Made by a program: the position numbers and the translations under genes. DNA of 64,000 bases from Bacteroidota bacterium (lineage in GTDB: Bacteria > Bacteroidota > Bacteroidia > AKYH767-A > 2013-40CM-41-45), in assembly GCA_016721305.1 (NCBI GenBank), contig JADKIH010000023.1, positions 134,740 to 198,739 of the forward strand, written 5' to 3'. Below the pieces are notes generated by a model. The model ran no database searches, was not told where the DNA came from, and was given only the letters and a program-made list of their open reading frames with translations. This document shows, in pieces, positions 33,262 through 42,359 of the stretch; positions within the stretch are counted from its first letter, which is position 1, and the number at the start of each line of letters is the position of its first letter.

Positions 33262-34092
33262 GTGACTGATTACTTAAACTACGAATTTCAAGACACCGCT
33301 GCATTTGTCGGCACATTCGATGAAGCACCCTTGTGGAGCGCATCATTCGGCTTGCTTTTGCTCAAGCATTTAGAACTTAAGCCGAATCAAACAGTGCTCG
33401 ACATTGGCTCCGGAGCCGGTTTCCCGCTCATGGAATTGGCAGGACGATTAGGAAATTCGTGTAAGCTGTATGGTGTTGATCCTTGGAAAAATGCCAATGA
33501 GAGAGCGAAGCAGAAGATCAAGAATTATGGTTTGTCGAATGTAGAAATCATCGAATCATCGGCAGAGAAACTGCCTTTTGATAATTCTTCGATTGATCTC
33601 ATTGTCTCGAATCTTGGCATAAATAATTTCGAAAAACCTGAAGTCGTTTTTCAGGAATGTCACCGCGTTCTCAAAAAAGAAGGCCGTCTTGTTCTCACGA
33701 CAAATCTGAACGGACATTGGATAGAGTTTTACAAGATCTTTGAAAGTACTTTAAAGCAATTGGGCGAGAAGGAAATTTTAAACAAGCTCATAGCCGAGCA
33801 GGAGCATCGCGGAAGTGTTGAATCAATTTCAAAAATGTTTACCAATGCAGGCTTCGAAGTAAATCGACATTTTGAAGAAAGTTTTAAAATGAACTTTCTT
33901 GACGGGTCGGCGTTTTTGAATCATCCGTTTGTGAAATTAGGTTGGTTGTCTTCTTGGCGAAATTTAATTCCTGTCGATTTAAGAAAAGAGGTCTTTGGTA
34001 ATTTAGAAAAGAACCTTAATTCTTTTGCAGTGGAAGCAAATGGGCTTAATCTTTCGATTCCGATGGCATTTATTGAAGGCGTAAAATTATAG
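33262..34092 (+). CDS. Class I SAM-dependent methyltransferase
   Basis: A 276-residue protein starting at GTG 33262. Motif I is VLDIGSGAGFPLMELAGR, the acidic strand-2 motif follows in YGVDPWKN, and motif post-I covers SAEKLPFDNSSIDLIVSNLG. The C-terminal part has a long insertion. It resembles UbiE/Methyltransf_11-type enzymes. The substrate cannot be predicted. A second methyltransferase follows 55 nt downstream but is only distantly similar. Confidence 0.8.
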   Translation: MTDYLNYEFQDTAAFVGTFDEAPLWSASFGLLLLKHLELKPNQTVLDIGSGAGFPLMELAGRLGNSCKLYGVDPWKNANERAKQKIKNYGLSNVEIIESSAEKLPFDNSSIDLIVSNLGINNFEKPEVVFQECHRVLKKEGRLVLTTNLNGHWIEFYKIFESTLKQLGEKEILNKLIAEQEHRGSVESISKMFTNAGFEVNRHFEESFKMNFLDGSAFLNHPFVKLGWLSSWRNLIPVDLRKEVFGNLEKNLNSFAVEANGLNLSIPMAFIEGVKL

Positions 34093-34147
34093 AGTAAGGG
34101 AAAACTAATTTGCTAAAGTATGATCCGTTTATTTTCAAAAGATAAAA

Positions 34148-34933
34148 ATGAACAAAACCATTTATAATACTATCGGTCAAGGATACAACACGACCCGTAG
34201 AGCCGACCCATATATATCTGAAAGAATTCTTTTTAACCTGAAGGCAAATAAGGGAAACACCTACTTAGATCTTGGTTGTGGTACAGGAAATTATTCAAAA
34301 AGATTCAACGAATTAGGGTACCGTTTCTTTGGAGTTGACCCGTCACAAATAATGTTGGATGAAGCTATACGGAATGCAAAAGAGAATTTCTTTAAGCTTG
34401 GTTTCGCAGAGGACATTCCATTTGAAGAAAATTATTTTGATGGTGCCATTGCCATGTTTACTTTTCATCACTGGAAAGATCAACTGAAGGGTTTGTTAGA
34501 ATTAAAGCGAGTAATCAAACCCGGAGGTAATTTAGTCATGTTAAGTTTTACCTTAGAGCAAATGAATGGCTACTGGCTCTCAGAGTACTTTCCGGAAATG
34601 ATAAAACGGTCGGGAGAAATTGTTCCGGAAAAGGAAGGAATGATTCAGTTGCTAGGGCAAGCAGGATTTTTAAATGTAGAAACGGAGAATTATTCTGTGC
34701 ATGACGGGTTGGAGGAGAAATTGCTTGATTCTAATAAATTTCATCCGGCAGAATATCTTAAAGAAGAGGTACGGAACGGTATTTCATCTTTCCGATCTTT
34801 TGTTGATAAAGAGGAACTGAATGGTGGGTTGGCGAAACTGAAGCGAGACATTGAAAATGGAAACATAAATAAGGTAATAGAAACCTACAATAATGAAAAG
34901 GGGGATTATCTTTTTTATATTGCCAAAGCTTAG
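34148..34933 (+). CDS. Class I SAM-dependent methyltransferase
   Basis: The protein has 261 residues. Motif I is YLDLGCGTGNYSKRFNELGY, with an acidic Asp in FFGVDPSQIMLDEA, FAEDIPFEENYFDGAIAMFT as the post-I region, and KRVIKPGGNLVMLSFT as a conserved strand-loop. It matches the Methyltransf_11 pattern. It probably acts on a small molecule. The 5' gap holds no clear promoter. Confidence 0.8.
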   Translation: MNKTIYNTIGQGYNTTRRADPYISERILFNLKANKGNTYLDLGCGTGNYSKRFNELGYRFFGVDPSQIMLDEAIRNAKENFFKLGFAEDIPFEENYFDGAIAMFTFHHWKDQLKGLLELKRVIKPGGNLVMLSFTLEQMNGYWLSEYFPEMIKRSGEIVPEKEGMIQLLGQAGFLNVETENYSVHDGLEEKLLDSNKFHPAEYLKEEVRNGISSFRSFVDKEELNGGLAKLKRDIENGNINKVIETYNNEKGDYLFYIAKA

Positions 34934-35037
34934 ACTTGAAGTCGCAGAGGGGCAAGACAGAAAATATGATGTAGCCAAATTCAAACTGAGCATAAATTCG
35001 GCAGGGAAGAGAAAAATAACAGTAGTCTGATTTCGTC

Positions 35038-35550
35038 ATGACAAAGAATCATATCCTTCGACAATTTGATTTTAATCTTTCTTATGCAGAAGGATTGGTG
35101 TCAGATTTATCAGAAAGCCAAATGGCCGAAGTACCCTCAAAGGGGTTCGAGAATCATCCTGCCTTTACTCTGGGTCATCTTATCTCAGGAAGTGCGTCTT
35201 TAGCAGAAGATTTGGGTGCCAAATTTGAAATGGACGATAAATGGAGGGATTTGTTTTTACGAAAAGGTCCAGGAGATCCACGACTCCCTGAATCTGATCG
35301 ATCAGTTTATCCGCAAAAGAAACAATTACTGGAAGAGCTAAACAGGCAGCACGAAAAAGTAAAAAACTTACTTTTGGCAATTGACGAAGCGGAATTGAAC
35401 CAAACAGTTAAATGGCGTTTCGGTAAGCAAATGCCAACTTTACTTGATTTAGTTCTGTTCATGGCAATCAATCACGAGGCAATGCATTTGGGCCAATTGG
35501 CAGGGTGGAGAAGAGCGATGGGACTGCCTTCGGCACTATCAAACTTGTGA
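35038..35550 (+). CDS. DinB family protein
   Basis: This 170-residue protein has the DinB/DUF664-type helical bundle with putative metal-binding His in FTLGHLISGSASLAED and in INHEAMHLGQLAGWRRAMGL. It is full length, unlike the frameshifted DinB gene at 5237. Members of the family act in thiol transfer or detoxification, but many are uncharacterised. Confidence 0.8.
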   Translation: MTKNHILRQFDFNLSYAEGLVSDLSESQMAEVPSKGFENHPAFTLGHLISGSASLAEDLGAKFEMDDKWRDLFLRKGPGDPRLPESDRSVYPQKKQLLEELNRQHEKVKNLLLAIDEAELNQTVKWRFGKQMPTLLDLVLFMAINHEAMHLGQLAGWRRAMGLPSALSNL

Positions 35551-35584
35551 AGTTATTTAATGCAAAGTAAGCTAAGCCGATTAT

Positions 35585-36049
35585 ATGTTATTATTTCGCC
35601 GAACTGATTCATCCAATACCGATTTCCAATCGCTCGTTTCGCTTCTCGATGCCGATTTACGCATCAGAGACGGAGAAGAGCATGCCTTCTATGCGCAGTA
35701 CAATAAAACGCAGGATATTCGGAATGTGATCGTCGCTTACGAAGATGCAAAGGCAGTTGCTTGTGGGGCATTCAAATACTTTGAAGATTCCTGTGTTGAG
35801 ATAAAACGAATGTTTACTTTACCGGAGTATAGAGGAAGAGCTATCGGGCTGAAACTTTTAACCGAGCTGGAAAAATGGGCTGCTGAATTGAATTATAAAG
35901 AGTGTGTCCTGGAGACCGGCATCAAACAGCCCGAAGCAATTCGTTTGTACACAAAAGCAGGATATACACGGATTGAAAATTATGGGCAGTATGCGGGAGT
36001 GGAGAATAGTGTGTGTATGAAGAAAAAATTGCAGCTTATTTTCGAGTGA
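35585..36049 (+). CDS. GNAT acetyltransferase
   Basis: A 154-residue protein. The N-terminal strand region is followed by VEIKRMFTLPEYRGRAIGLK, the acetyl-CoA loop, and CVLETGIKQPEAIRLYTKAG, which are standard GNAT motifs A and B. Substrate unknown. It starts 34 nt after the DinB gene and may be transcribed with it. Confidence 0.8.
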   Translation: MLLFRRTDSSNTDFQSLVSLLDADLRIRDGEEHAFYAQYNKTQDIRNVIVAYEDAKAVACGAFKYFEDSCVEIKRMFTLPEYRGRAIGLKLLTELEKWAAELNYKECVLETGIKQPEAIRLYTKAGYTRIENYGQYAGVENSVCMKKKLQLIFE

Positions 36050-36127
36050 GCTCGGAAATGTGATTGATAATATAGACGCATAAAATCTGAATACGATATA
36101 AAGAAGAGTTAATATTTGAATTGCCTT

Positions 36128-37030
36128 ATGATAATTAAATTTCAATCCAATTTTAAGGACGAAAAGCACGACATCGCTTATTTTGAAAAATGGGTCGATA
36201 AGCTCGAAACGGCCAATGGTCGCAACTACCAACGGATTCCCATCCAAACTTCACTTGGGAAAACTCACGTGTGGGGATTGCATACGGAAGATCATAATTT
36301 GGAGGCACTCGTTATTTTTCCGGGTGCAAGATCGTCGGCTTTGTTTTGGGACTTGGATAAAGGTCTCGACAATTTGAAAAATAAGTTCAGGGTTTTCCTG
36401 GTAGAGACGAATGGTCTTCCAAATCTGAGTGATGGCAGTACACCTGATATTAAATCGCTCGACTATGGTCACTGGGCAAAGGAAGTGATGGAGAAATTGG
36501 ATATCGACAAAGCCTATGTAGCAGGTGCTTCATTCGGTGGACTGATTTGTATGAAGCTTGCCATCGTTGCTCCTGAAAAAGTGAAAGCAGCTTTCTTATT
36601 AAACCCGGGTTGTTTGCAGCCGTTTTCGCTTTCGTGGAATAATTTGTATTACAACATTCTTCCGATTGTAAGTCCGACAGAAAAGAACGTTCGCAAGTTT
36701 TTAGACAAAGCTGTTTTTTGTAAACCAAACCATCAGCTATCTGAAAAGGCAGAGCAATTGTTAGTAGACTATGAAGTTTTCGCTATCAGTCGGTACAAAG
36801 ACAAAACGCAGAAGCCTTATTACATGGACAAGCAGCTGGCCCATGTAAAAGTTCCGACGTATTTGCTCGAAGGCGACAAGGATTTGCTATTCCCTTATCA
36901 GAAATCAATTGACAATGCGAAGAAGCATTTGCCCAATTTGAAAGCAGTAAAAGTTTTCGAAAATGTCGGTCACGGAATAGAGACTTACCCCGATGCTTTG
37001 AAGTATTTGGCGGCGGAGATTTCCCGTTAA
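36128..37030 (+). CDS. Alpha/beta-hydrolase
   Basis: From the ATG at 36128 the protein has 300 residues. A nucleophile elbow GASFGG (Ser135) lies after LDIDKAYVA. A likely catalytic Asp is in YLLEGDKDLLFPYQ and the His in FENVGHGIETYPDALKYL. No signal peptide is present. Substrate unknown. The TTG at 36116 would add four residues and is less likely. Confidence 0.8.
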   Translation: MIIKFQSNFKDEKHDIAYFEKWVDKLETANGRNYQRIPIQTSLGKTHVWGLHTEDHNLEALVIFPGARSSALFWDLDKGLDNLKNKFRVFLVETNGLPNLSDGSTPDIKSLDYGHWAKEVMEKLDIDKAYVAGASFGGLICMKLAIVAPEKVKAAFLLNPGCLQPFSLSWNNLYYNILPIVSPTEKNVRKFLDKAVFCKPNHQLSEKAEQLLVDYEVFAISRYKDKTQKPYYMDKQLAHVKVPTYLLEGDKDLLFPYQKSIDNAKKHLPNLKAVKVFENVGHGIETYPDALKYLAAEISR

Positions 37031-37047
37031 TTGCCTACTTTTACCCT

Positions 37048-38097
37048 ATGGACAATCAAGAGCCAAAACGAGTACGAAGAGTCCGTTACAAAGGCACGCA
37101 TCCAAGAGCGTTTAAGGAGAAGTATAAGGAATTGCAACCCGAGCAATATTCCGAAGATGTTGCGAAAGTAATGCAGCAGGGAAGAACTCCTGCCGGAATG
37201 CATCGTTCTATTTGCGTGGATGAGATTATGGAGTTTTTGCAATTGAAACCCGGGCAGATTGGAATGGATGCCACATTAGGCTACGGTGGACACAGTGCTG
37301 AAATGCTGAAGCGAATTGTTCCCGGTGGAAAATTATATGCGACCGATGTTGACCCGATTGAATTACCGCGAACAAAGGAACGACTCGCCGCGATGGGTTT
37401 TGGTGATGATGTGCTTGTAATTCATAATATGAATTTTTCCCGCATCGATGAGATTGTACTGGAAGCCGGACCATTGAATTTTGTTCTGGCCGATTTAGGT
37501 GTGTCGTCGATGCAGATTGATAATCCGGATCGTGGCTTTTCATATAAGATAGAAGGCCCGCTCGATTTACGATTGAATCCGAATGAAGGCATGTCGGCTG
37601 CTCATTTGCTGCAAGCGTTAAACGCCGACGATCTCGAAGATTTATTCGTAGAAAATTCCGACGAGCCTTATGCCGAAGCTATCGCACAAAGTGTACGACT
37701 GGCAAAAGCGGCAGGTGACCGTATTGAAACTACAACGCAATTTCAGGATATCATCAAATTGGCTTTGTCGCAACTTCCTTCCGATACACGCAAAGAAGAA
37801 ATAAAGAAATCCTGTCAGCGCTGCTTTCAGGCATTGCGCATTGCAGTCAACGATGAATTCGGAGTGCTCGATGAGTTTTTGGAAAAACTACCCGAAGCAT
37901 TAGCACCGGGAGGAAGAGTTGCCATTCTCTCATTTCACAGCGGGGAAGATCGTCGGGTGATAAAATCGTTTCAGCGATTTCACCGTGACGGAATTTACAG
38001 CGAGGTAGCACCGGATCCGATTCGTCCTTCGGCGGCAGAGTGCAATTCGAATCCGAGGGCGAAATCGGCAAAATTGCGATGGGCAGTGAAAGCATGA
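37048..38097 (+). CDS. RsmH-like 16S rRNA (cytosine-N4) methyltransferase paralog
   Basis: A 349-residue protein with RsmH hallmarks: MHRSICVDEIMEFLQL, the SAM motif GMDATLGYGGHSAEML, LADLGVSSMQIDNPDRGFSY and the closing FQALRIAVNDEFGVLDEFLE with SFHSGEDRRVIK. Canonical RsmH methylates N4 of C1402 in 16S rRNA and is encoded in the dcw cell-wall cluster. This gene stands apart from any dcw gene, has a distinctive 50-residue basic N terminus (YKGTHPRAFKEKYKELQP), and is longer than usual. I therefore read it as a second, divergent RsmH-type enzyme. Target uncertain. Confidence 0.8.
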   Translation: MDNQEPKRVRRVRYKGTHPRAFKEKYKELQPEQYSEDVAKVMQQGRTPAGMHRSICVDEIMEFLQLKPGQIGMDATLGYGGHSAEMLKRIVPGGKLYATDVDPIELPRTKERLAAMGFGDDVLVIHNMNFSRIDEIVLEAGPLNFVLADLGVSSMQIDNPDRGFSYKIEGPLDLRLNPNEGMSAAHLLQALNADDLEDLFVENSDEPYAEAIAQSVRLAKAAGDRIETTTQFQDIIKLALSQLPSDTRKEEIKKSCQRCFQALRIAVNDEFGVLDEFLEKLPEALAPGGRVAILSFHSGEDRRVIKSFQRFHRDGIYSEVAPDPIRPSAAECNSNPRAKSAKLRWAVKA

Positions 38098-38168
38098 TTG
38101 GGTTTTATGAAAAGTAATTAGGACCTAGTGTTGGTTTAAAATTTCACAGGAAGTAAAAATATTTAGTC

Positions 38169-38690
38169 TTGGCACTCCTGATAATTGCATATCCGAATCT
38201 TCAGCAAGAAGATTTTCAAAAGATTCAATCTTTTCGAAAGCTGTACGACGAGAGATATTATTCCGTTGTCGAGCCGCATTTTACTTTTGTTTTCCCTGCA
38301 GATAATATTTCCGAAAAGGATTTAGAGATCCATGTAAAGCAACAATTGAATGACGAAAAGAAATTTGACTTTTCAATTCGTCGCGCAATAGTTAACAAGG
38401 ATTCATTTTCGGATTATTATTATGTATTTCTTGTACCCGATCAGGGAACGAGCAACATTATAAAACTCCACGATAAATTGTACACCGGCCCATTAGCATC
38501 TCAGCTGAGATTGGATATTGATTTTATCCCACACATCGGAATTGCGAGTTCGACAGATCCGGTCAAATGCAAAGGACGGGCTGACGAATGGAATAGAAGC
38601 GATTTTGAAATATCAGGAAGTATCACACATTTAACGATGATAAATTATGAAAACGGAATAGTAGAGAAACTAGCCGATTTTGAGTTGTAA
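38169..38690 (+). CDS. 2'-5' RNA ligase superfamily protein
   Basis: A 173-residue protein starting at TTG 38169, since an in-frame stop lies just upstream. The first HxT motif is EPHFTFVF (His37, Thr39). The second is weaker, in FIPHIGIAS, where Gly replaces the expected Thr/Ser. Such proteins hydrolyse or ligate 2',3'-cyclic phosphates; with one motif altered the activity is uncertain. Confidence 0.65.
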   Translation: MALLIIAYPNLQQEDFQKIQSFRKLYDERYYSVVEPHFTFVFPADNISEKDLEIHVKQQLNDEKKFDFSIRRAIVNKDSFSDYYYVFLVPDQGTSNIIKLHDKLYTGPLASQLRLDIDFIPHIGIASSTDPVKCKGRADEWNRSDFEISGSITHLTMINYENGIVEKLADFEL

Positions 38691-38974
38691 TTGCCTCGTT
38701 TTGTCTAGCGATTCCCTTCGATTATTTCAAGTATTTTTAAATTCTAAATACCCTATTTTGCTTCAAATCGTGAAAAATGGAATGCTAACTCTAAAGTGAA
38801 TTGTCAAATTTGATTTGCTCCTGTGAAGATTTAGTGCTGAAACATTATTTTTAATTATATTAGTATTCAGAGATCTGAAGAGGCTATATGACACAGGGTG
38901 TTTTAATAAGTAATTTCTGTGTGAGTTGCCACAAAGATCAAATTGTCAATCGCAAACCGCTTAATCTTATTTGC

Positions 38975-39820
38975 ATGAAAAAATCACTACTACTTATCGT
39001 TTGTTTCCTTGTTAGCCTGACTTCATTTGGACAAGCATCTGTTTATCATCCTTTCCCGACGAACTATGGAACGTGGAATTACCAGTACTACGATGACTTT
39101 GGTCTGGAAACACAAACATTCACATTGTATGTAATGGATGGAGATACATCGATTGCCGGCCAAAATTACAAGAAGATATATCAGAACACAGTATATATGG
39201 GTGGCCTCAGAGAAGCTAGTAAGGTAATCTACTTTTATCCTGATGCTGCAGTTGCTGAGGTTTCATTGTATGATTTTAATCTGCACGTCGGAGATAGAAT
39301 AATTCACCCGTATGGCGGAGCCGTTTGCACAGGTGATACGGCGACGGTCATAAGCGAAGATTCAATTCCGACGGCCAATGGTTATCGTCGCCAATTAACA
39401 TTTGATTCATTTGCCAGATGGATAGAAGGAGTCGGGAGCATGAATTATTTTTTGCAACCTTGTAACATTTTGTGTGTGTCGGGAAACGATTTTATTAAAT
39501 GTGCTTATGGAGACACCTCAATTCTATACAGTGAGAATGCGGGACTCTGTGTGACAACGGTTGAGGAAAATATACTTTCAGTTAGTGTTTTGGCTTACCC
39601 GAATCCTTCTACCGGGAGAATTTCTTTCAATTTGAATAATTATTCCGGCGATGAATTTATTGTTTCTGTCTTTGATGCTAACGGAAAGGAAATCCTTCGC
39701 AAGACAGAATGTCGATCTAAAGAACTTACGCTAAACGATAATATATTTTCAAAAGGGCTTTATATTTACAAGATTCAGTTTGAAAATTCCGTGAAGAGTG
39801 GTAAGTTTATCATAAACTAA
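38975..39820 (+). CDS. T9SS-secreted protein
   Basis: The ATG at 38975 opens a signal peptide (MKKSLLLIVCFLVSLTSFGQ). The protein has 281 residues. The central part (YQYYDDFGLETQTFTLYVM, GYRRQLTFDSFARWIEGVGS) is a common Bacteroidota surface-protein domain of unknown function. The C-terminal sorting domain (VLAYPNPSTGRISFNLNNY to KSGKFIIN) is typical. Earlier in-frame Met codons at 38888 do not precede a signal. Confidence 0.75.
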   Translation: MKKSLLLIVCFLVSLTSFGQASVYHPFPTNYGTWNYQYYDDFGLETQTFTLYVMDGDTSIAGQNYKKIYQNTVYMGGLREASKVIYFYPDAAVAEVSLYDFNLHVGDRIIHPYGGAVCTGDTATVISEDSIPTANGYRRQLTFDSFARWIEGVGSMNYFLQPCNILCVSGNDFIKCAYGDTSILYSENAGLCVTTVEENILSVSVLAYPNPSTGRISFNLNNYSGDEFIVSVFDANGKEILRKTECRSKELTLNDNIFSKGLYIYKIQFENSVKSGKFIIN

Positions 39821-40013
39821 TTCTTCTTCTGCAATCAAAAATTCGCTCGAGCTTTCGATCAATGTTCGCTTAAAGAGCGTTTGATTCTTTATTTCACCTG
39901 CAGCGATTACATAATAATTTTCGAATGAGAATTGACGATGTTGCTATGAGAAATGATTAAACCGCAGTGATTTTCATTAGTTGTAAAAAACAAATTTCAC
40001 TCAACACCTAGAA

Positions 40014-40481
40014 ATGAAGCACGAGCACCACTATAAGCTCACCACACAATGGACGGGCAACGACGGAACAGGAACGGCCAATATAAAGAAGTACAATAGA
40101 AGTCATACTGTTTCAATTGAAGGCAAGCCGGAACTATTTCTTACGACCGACAATGCATTTGTCGGTGACAAATCGAAACTAAATCCCGAAGATTTACTTG
40201 TGTCGGCAATATCATCTTGTCATATGCTAAGTTACCTCTACGTATGTTCGCTAGAGGGAATTGTGGTGTTGGAGTATATTGACGAGGCACTTGGTATCAT
40301 GGACGAAAACGAGCAAGGGGGAGGGAAGTTCAGAGAAGTAACTCTTAATCCGAAAATTCGTGTTGCTGATAGTTCAATGATCGAAAAGGCAGTTGAACTC
40401 CATCACAAAGCGCATGAAATATGTTATATTGCTAACTCAGTTAATTTTCCTGTAATTACTCAGCCAATAATTACTTCGTGA
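40014..40481 (+). CDS. OsmC family peroxiredoxin
   Basis: A 155-residue protein with the OsmC/Ohr pattern, including the two reactive cysteines Cys69 (AISSCHMLSYLYVCSLEGI) and Cys137 (AHEICYIANSVNFPV). The family reduces organic hydroperoxides with a thiol cofactor. The SS-C and C-Y-IA contexts fit OsmC more than Ohr. A GNAT gene starts 28 nt downstream. Its promoter is not clear. Confidence 0.85.
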   Translation: MKHEHHYKLTTQWTGNDGTGTANIKKYNRSHTVSIEGKPELFLTTDNAFVGDKSKLNPEDLLVSAISSCHMLSYLYVCSLEGIVVLEYIDEALGIMDENEQGGGKFREVTLNPKIRVADSSMIEKAVELHHKAHEICYIANSVNFPVITQPIITS

Positions 40482-40509
40482 ATCCGTTCACTGAAGCAAA
40501 TACACGCAA

Positions 40510-40908
40510 ATGACAATCACATACTCCTTCGATCGAATTCCCAATGCCGATCAGCTTATTGAACTCTACGATAATTCCGGATTACCACGACCGACAAAAA
40601 ATCGCGAACGAATTGCGAAGATGATTGCCAATGCCAATTTGATCGTGACGGCTTGGGACAACGATTTACTCGTCGGTGTTGCGCGCTCGCTAACCGATTG
40701 GTCATGGTCGACCTATCTCGCCGACTTAGCCATCCGGCACGAATACAAAAAACACGGCATCGGCAAAGAATTGATCCGTCTCACAAAAGACAAAGTCGGC
40801 GACGAATCGATGGTGCTTCTGCTTTCCGTCCCGACAGCAATGGAATACTATCCAAAAGTCGGCTTTACAAAGCAAGAAAGCAGTTTCATCATTAATCGTG
40901 TAAAATAA
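40510..40908 (+). CDS. GNAT acetyltransferase
   Basis: A compact protein of 132 residues. The acetyl-CoA motif is ADLAIRHEYKKHGIGKELIR and the final strand is MEYYPKVGFTKQESSFI. This matches the small single-domain GNATs related to YhbS-like or RimI-like enzymes. Substrate unknown. An inverted repeat follows downstream. Confidence 0.8.
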   Translation: MTITYSFDRIPNADQLIELYDNSGLPRPTKNRERIAKMIANANLIVTAWDNDLLVGVARSLTDWSWSTYLADLAIRHEYKKHGIGKELIRLTKDKVGDESMVLLLSVPTAMEYYPKVGFTKQESSFIINRVK

Positions 40909-40930
40909 CGGCCAAAGCTTCGATTCCCTT

Positions 40931-41006
40931 TTTATGTCGTTCCTCGTCCGGTCTCAATCAATTCCGACGAAGAAAATAAGTTCTTCCGGACGAGGAACGA
41001 CATAAA
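40931..41006. repeat. Perfect inverted repeat with GTCGTTC(C)TCGTCCG arms
   Basis: Arms 40931-40951 and 40986-41006 are an exact 21-bp inverted repeat with a 34-nt loop. The core GTCGTTCCTCGTCCG is one base from the inner arm of the element at 2824-2891. It lies after the OsmC-GNAT pair and has no T run. Confidence 0.75.
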
Positions 41007-41097
41007 TTAATTAAACTTCTTCCGTCATCCTGTAAAGGACCTTGTTGGTTATTTACTTATCGGATTATTTGAAAAAAGCATTAAAGGGAAGTGTTCG

Positions 41098-41128
41098 TTG
41101 ATGCAAATAAGTAAATTGCATACCTTCG
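41098..41128 (+). promoter_or_regulatory. Putative Bacteroidota promoter of the esterase gene
   Basis: TTG at 41098-41100, 20 nt spacer, TACCTTCG at 41121-41128. It would start transcription about 13-15 nt before the ATG at 41148. Confidence 0.45.
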
Positions 41129-41147
41129 AAATATAAATTCCAAGCGA

Positions 41148-41987
41148 ATGAAATCAATCACCCTTATCTTTTCTGTTTTGCTTTCATTTATCCAACCGGC
41201 AATTTCCCAGGACAACACAAAACCCTTCGTTCTCGGCGTAATCGACGAAATTCAATCAACTGAGTTGAATGAAAAGCGCACATTGAATATTTATCTTCCT
41301 GAAGGATATAGTAAGAACGATACCACAAAATACCCCGTTATCTATTTACTCGACGGCTCGGCCGATGAAGATTTTATTCACGTAGTTGGCTTGGTGCAGT
41401 TTGATAATTTCGAGTGGATCAATCGTGTACCTAAATGTATTGTAGTTGGCATAGCTACAGTAGATCGTCGACGTGATTTTACTTTTCCATCGACAGTGGA
41501 GTCGGAGAGAAAAAATTACCCTACTACCGGACATTCAGACAAGTTTATTTCTTTTCTTGAAAAGGAACTTCAACCATTTATTGAAAAGAAGTATCATGCA
41601 AATTCTTCGAAGACGATTATTAGCCAGTCACTCGGAGGACTGCTACTCTCCGAAATTTTATTGAAAAAGCCGGAGCTCTTTAATAAATACATTGTAATAA
41701 GTCCGAGTCTTTGGTGGGATAAAGCTTCGATTTTAAATCAATCGTTCGCGGCATTGAAAGCGATTTCAAAATCCACAGACATTTATATAGCTGTCGGCAA
41801 AGAGGGATTAACTCCGACAGATCCGCCAAGAGTGATGGAAGTTGACGCAAATTTACTGGAAGAGAAGTTCAGGATGCTAAAGAACTCAGAGCTGAGAATT
41901 ACACTCGATTATTTGCCTGGGGAAGATCATGCAACTATTTCGCATCAGGCGCTTTATAATGCATTTCTTGTAGTGTTTAAAAATTAA
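41148..41987 (+). CDS. Exported esterase (IroE / putative esterase family)
   Basis: The protein has 279 residues with a signal peptide ending PAISQ. The hydrolase core has KYPVIYLLDGSADEDFIHVV, the nucleophile elbow SQSLGG (Ser161) and the C-terminal His in LPGEDHATISHQALYNA. It is similar in sequence and fold to the C-terminal domain of the fused esterase at 20130. Ester substrate unknown. It has its own promoter-like sequence. Confidence 0.8.
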   Translation: MKSITLIFSVLLSFIQPAISQDNTKPFVLGVIDEIQSTELNEKRTLNIYLPEGYSKNDTTKYPVIYLLDGSADEDFIHVVGLVQFDNFEWINRVPKCIVVGIATVDRRRDFTFPSTVESERKNYPTTGHSDKFISFLEKELQPFIEKKYHANSSKTIISQSLGGLLLSEILLKKPELFNKYIVISPSLWWDKASILNQSFAALKAISKSTDIYIAVGKEGLTPTDPPRVMEVDANLLEEKFRMLKNSELRITLDYLPGEDHATISHQALYNAFLVVFKN

Positions 41988-41998
41988 AATTAATTGCC

Positions 41999-42202
41999 AT
42001 GAATTTTCTTCAGAAAAAGACCACCTGGGCAAATACAGAGTTGATTTATTTAAAACTCTGTATAGCCTGCGCTTATTTGCTAATAGGCGGTTATTTTCAC
42101 AATTTTGTCAAGGAAAATTGGAAGCCAATTCTGGTTCTCTTTATTTTCAATTTGCTTTGGTCGTTGATTTTGTGGGTTAAGAAAATGAAAAGGGAAAATT
42201 GA
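41999..42202 (+). CDS. Small membrane protein
   Basis: A 67-residue protein with two predicted membrane helices (about 15-33 and 41-58) and a basic C terminus (VKKMKREN). It starts 11 nt after the esterase stop, so it is likely in the same transcript. Unrecognised family. Confidence 0.55.
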   Translation: MNFLQKKTTWANTELIYLKLCIACAYLLIGGYFHNFVKENWKPILVLFIFNLLWSLILWVKKMKREN

Positions 42203-42205
42203 GCT

Positions 42206-42273
42206 ATACCATTCCTAAATGAAAATACGAATAGAGAATGGTATATCCGCCTTGGCGGATCTTGGTGCCATTA
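42206..42273. repeat. ATACCATTC structured repeat, copy 2
   Basis: ATACCATTC (42206-42214) and GAATGGTAT (42236-42244) form one stem. ATCCGC (42245-42250), loop CTTG, GCGGAT (42255-42260) form a second. It then shares CTTGGT and ATTATTTCG with copy 1 at 33103-33175. The loops differ (GTGA against CTTG). Confidence 0.75.
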
Positions 42274-42359
42274 TTTCGTAAACTGATGTAAGATTAGTAT
42301 ACATTTCCTGATTCTTCTTTTTTGCTCACCGACGAGGACACATTTAATTACTAAAATGA

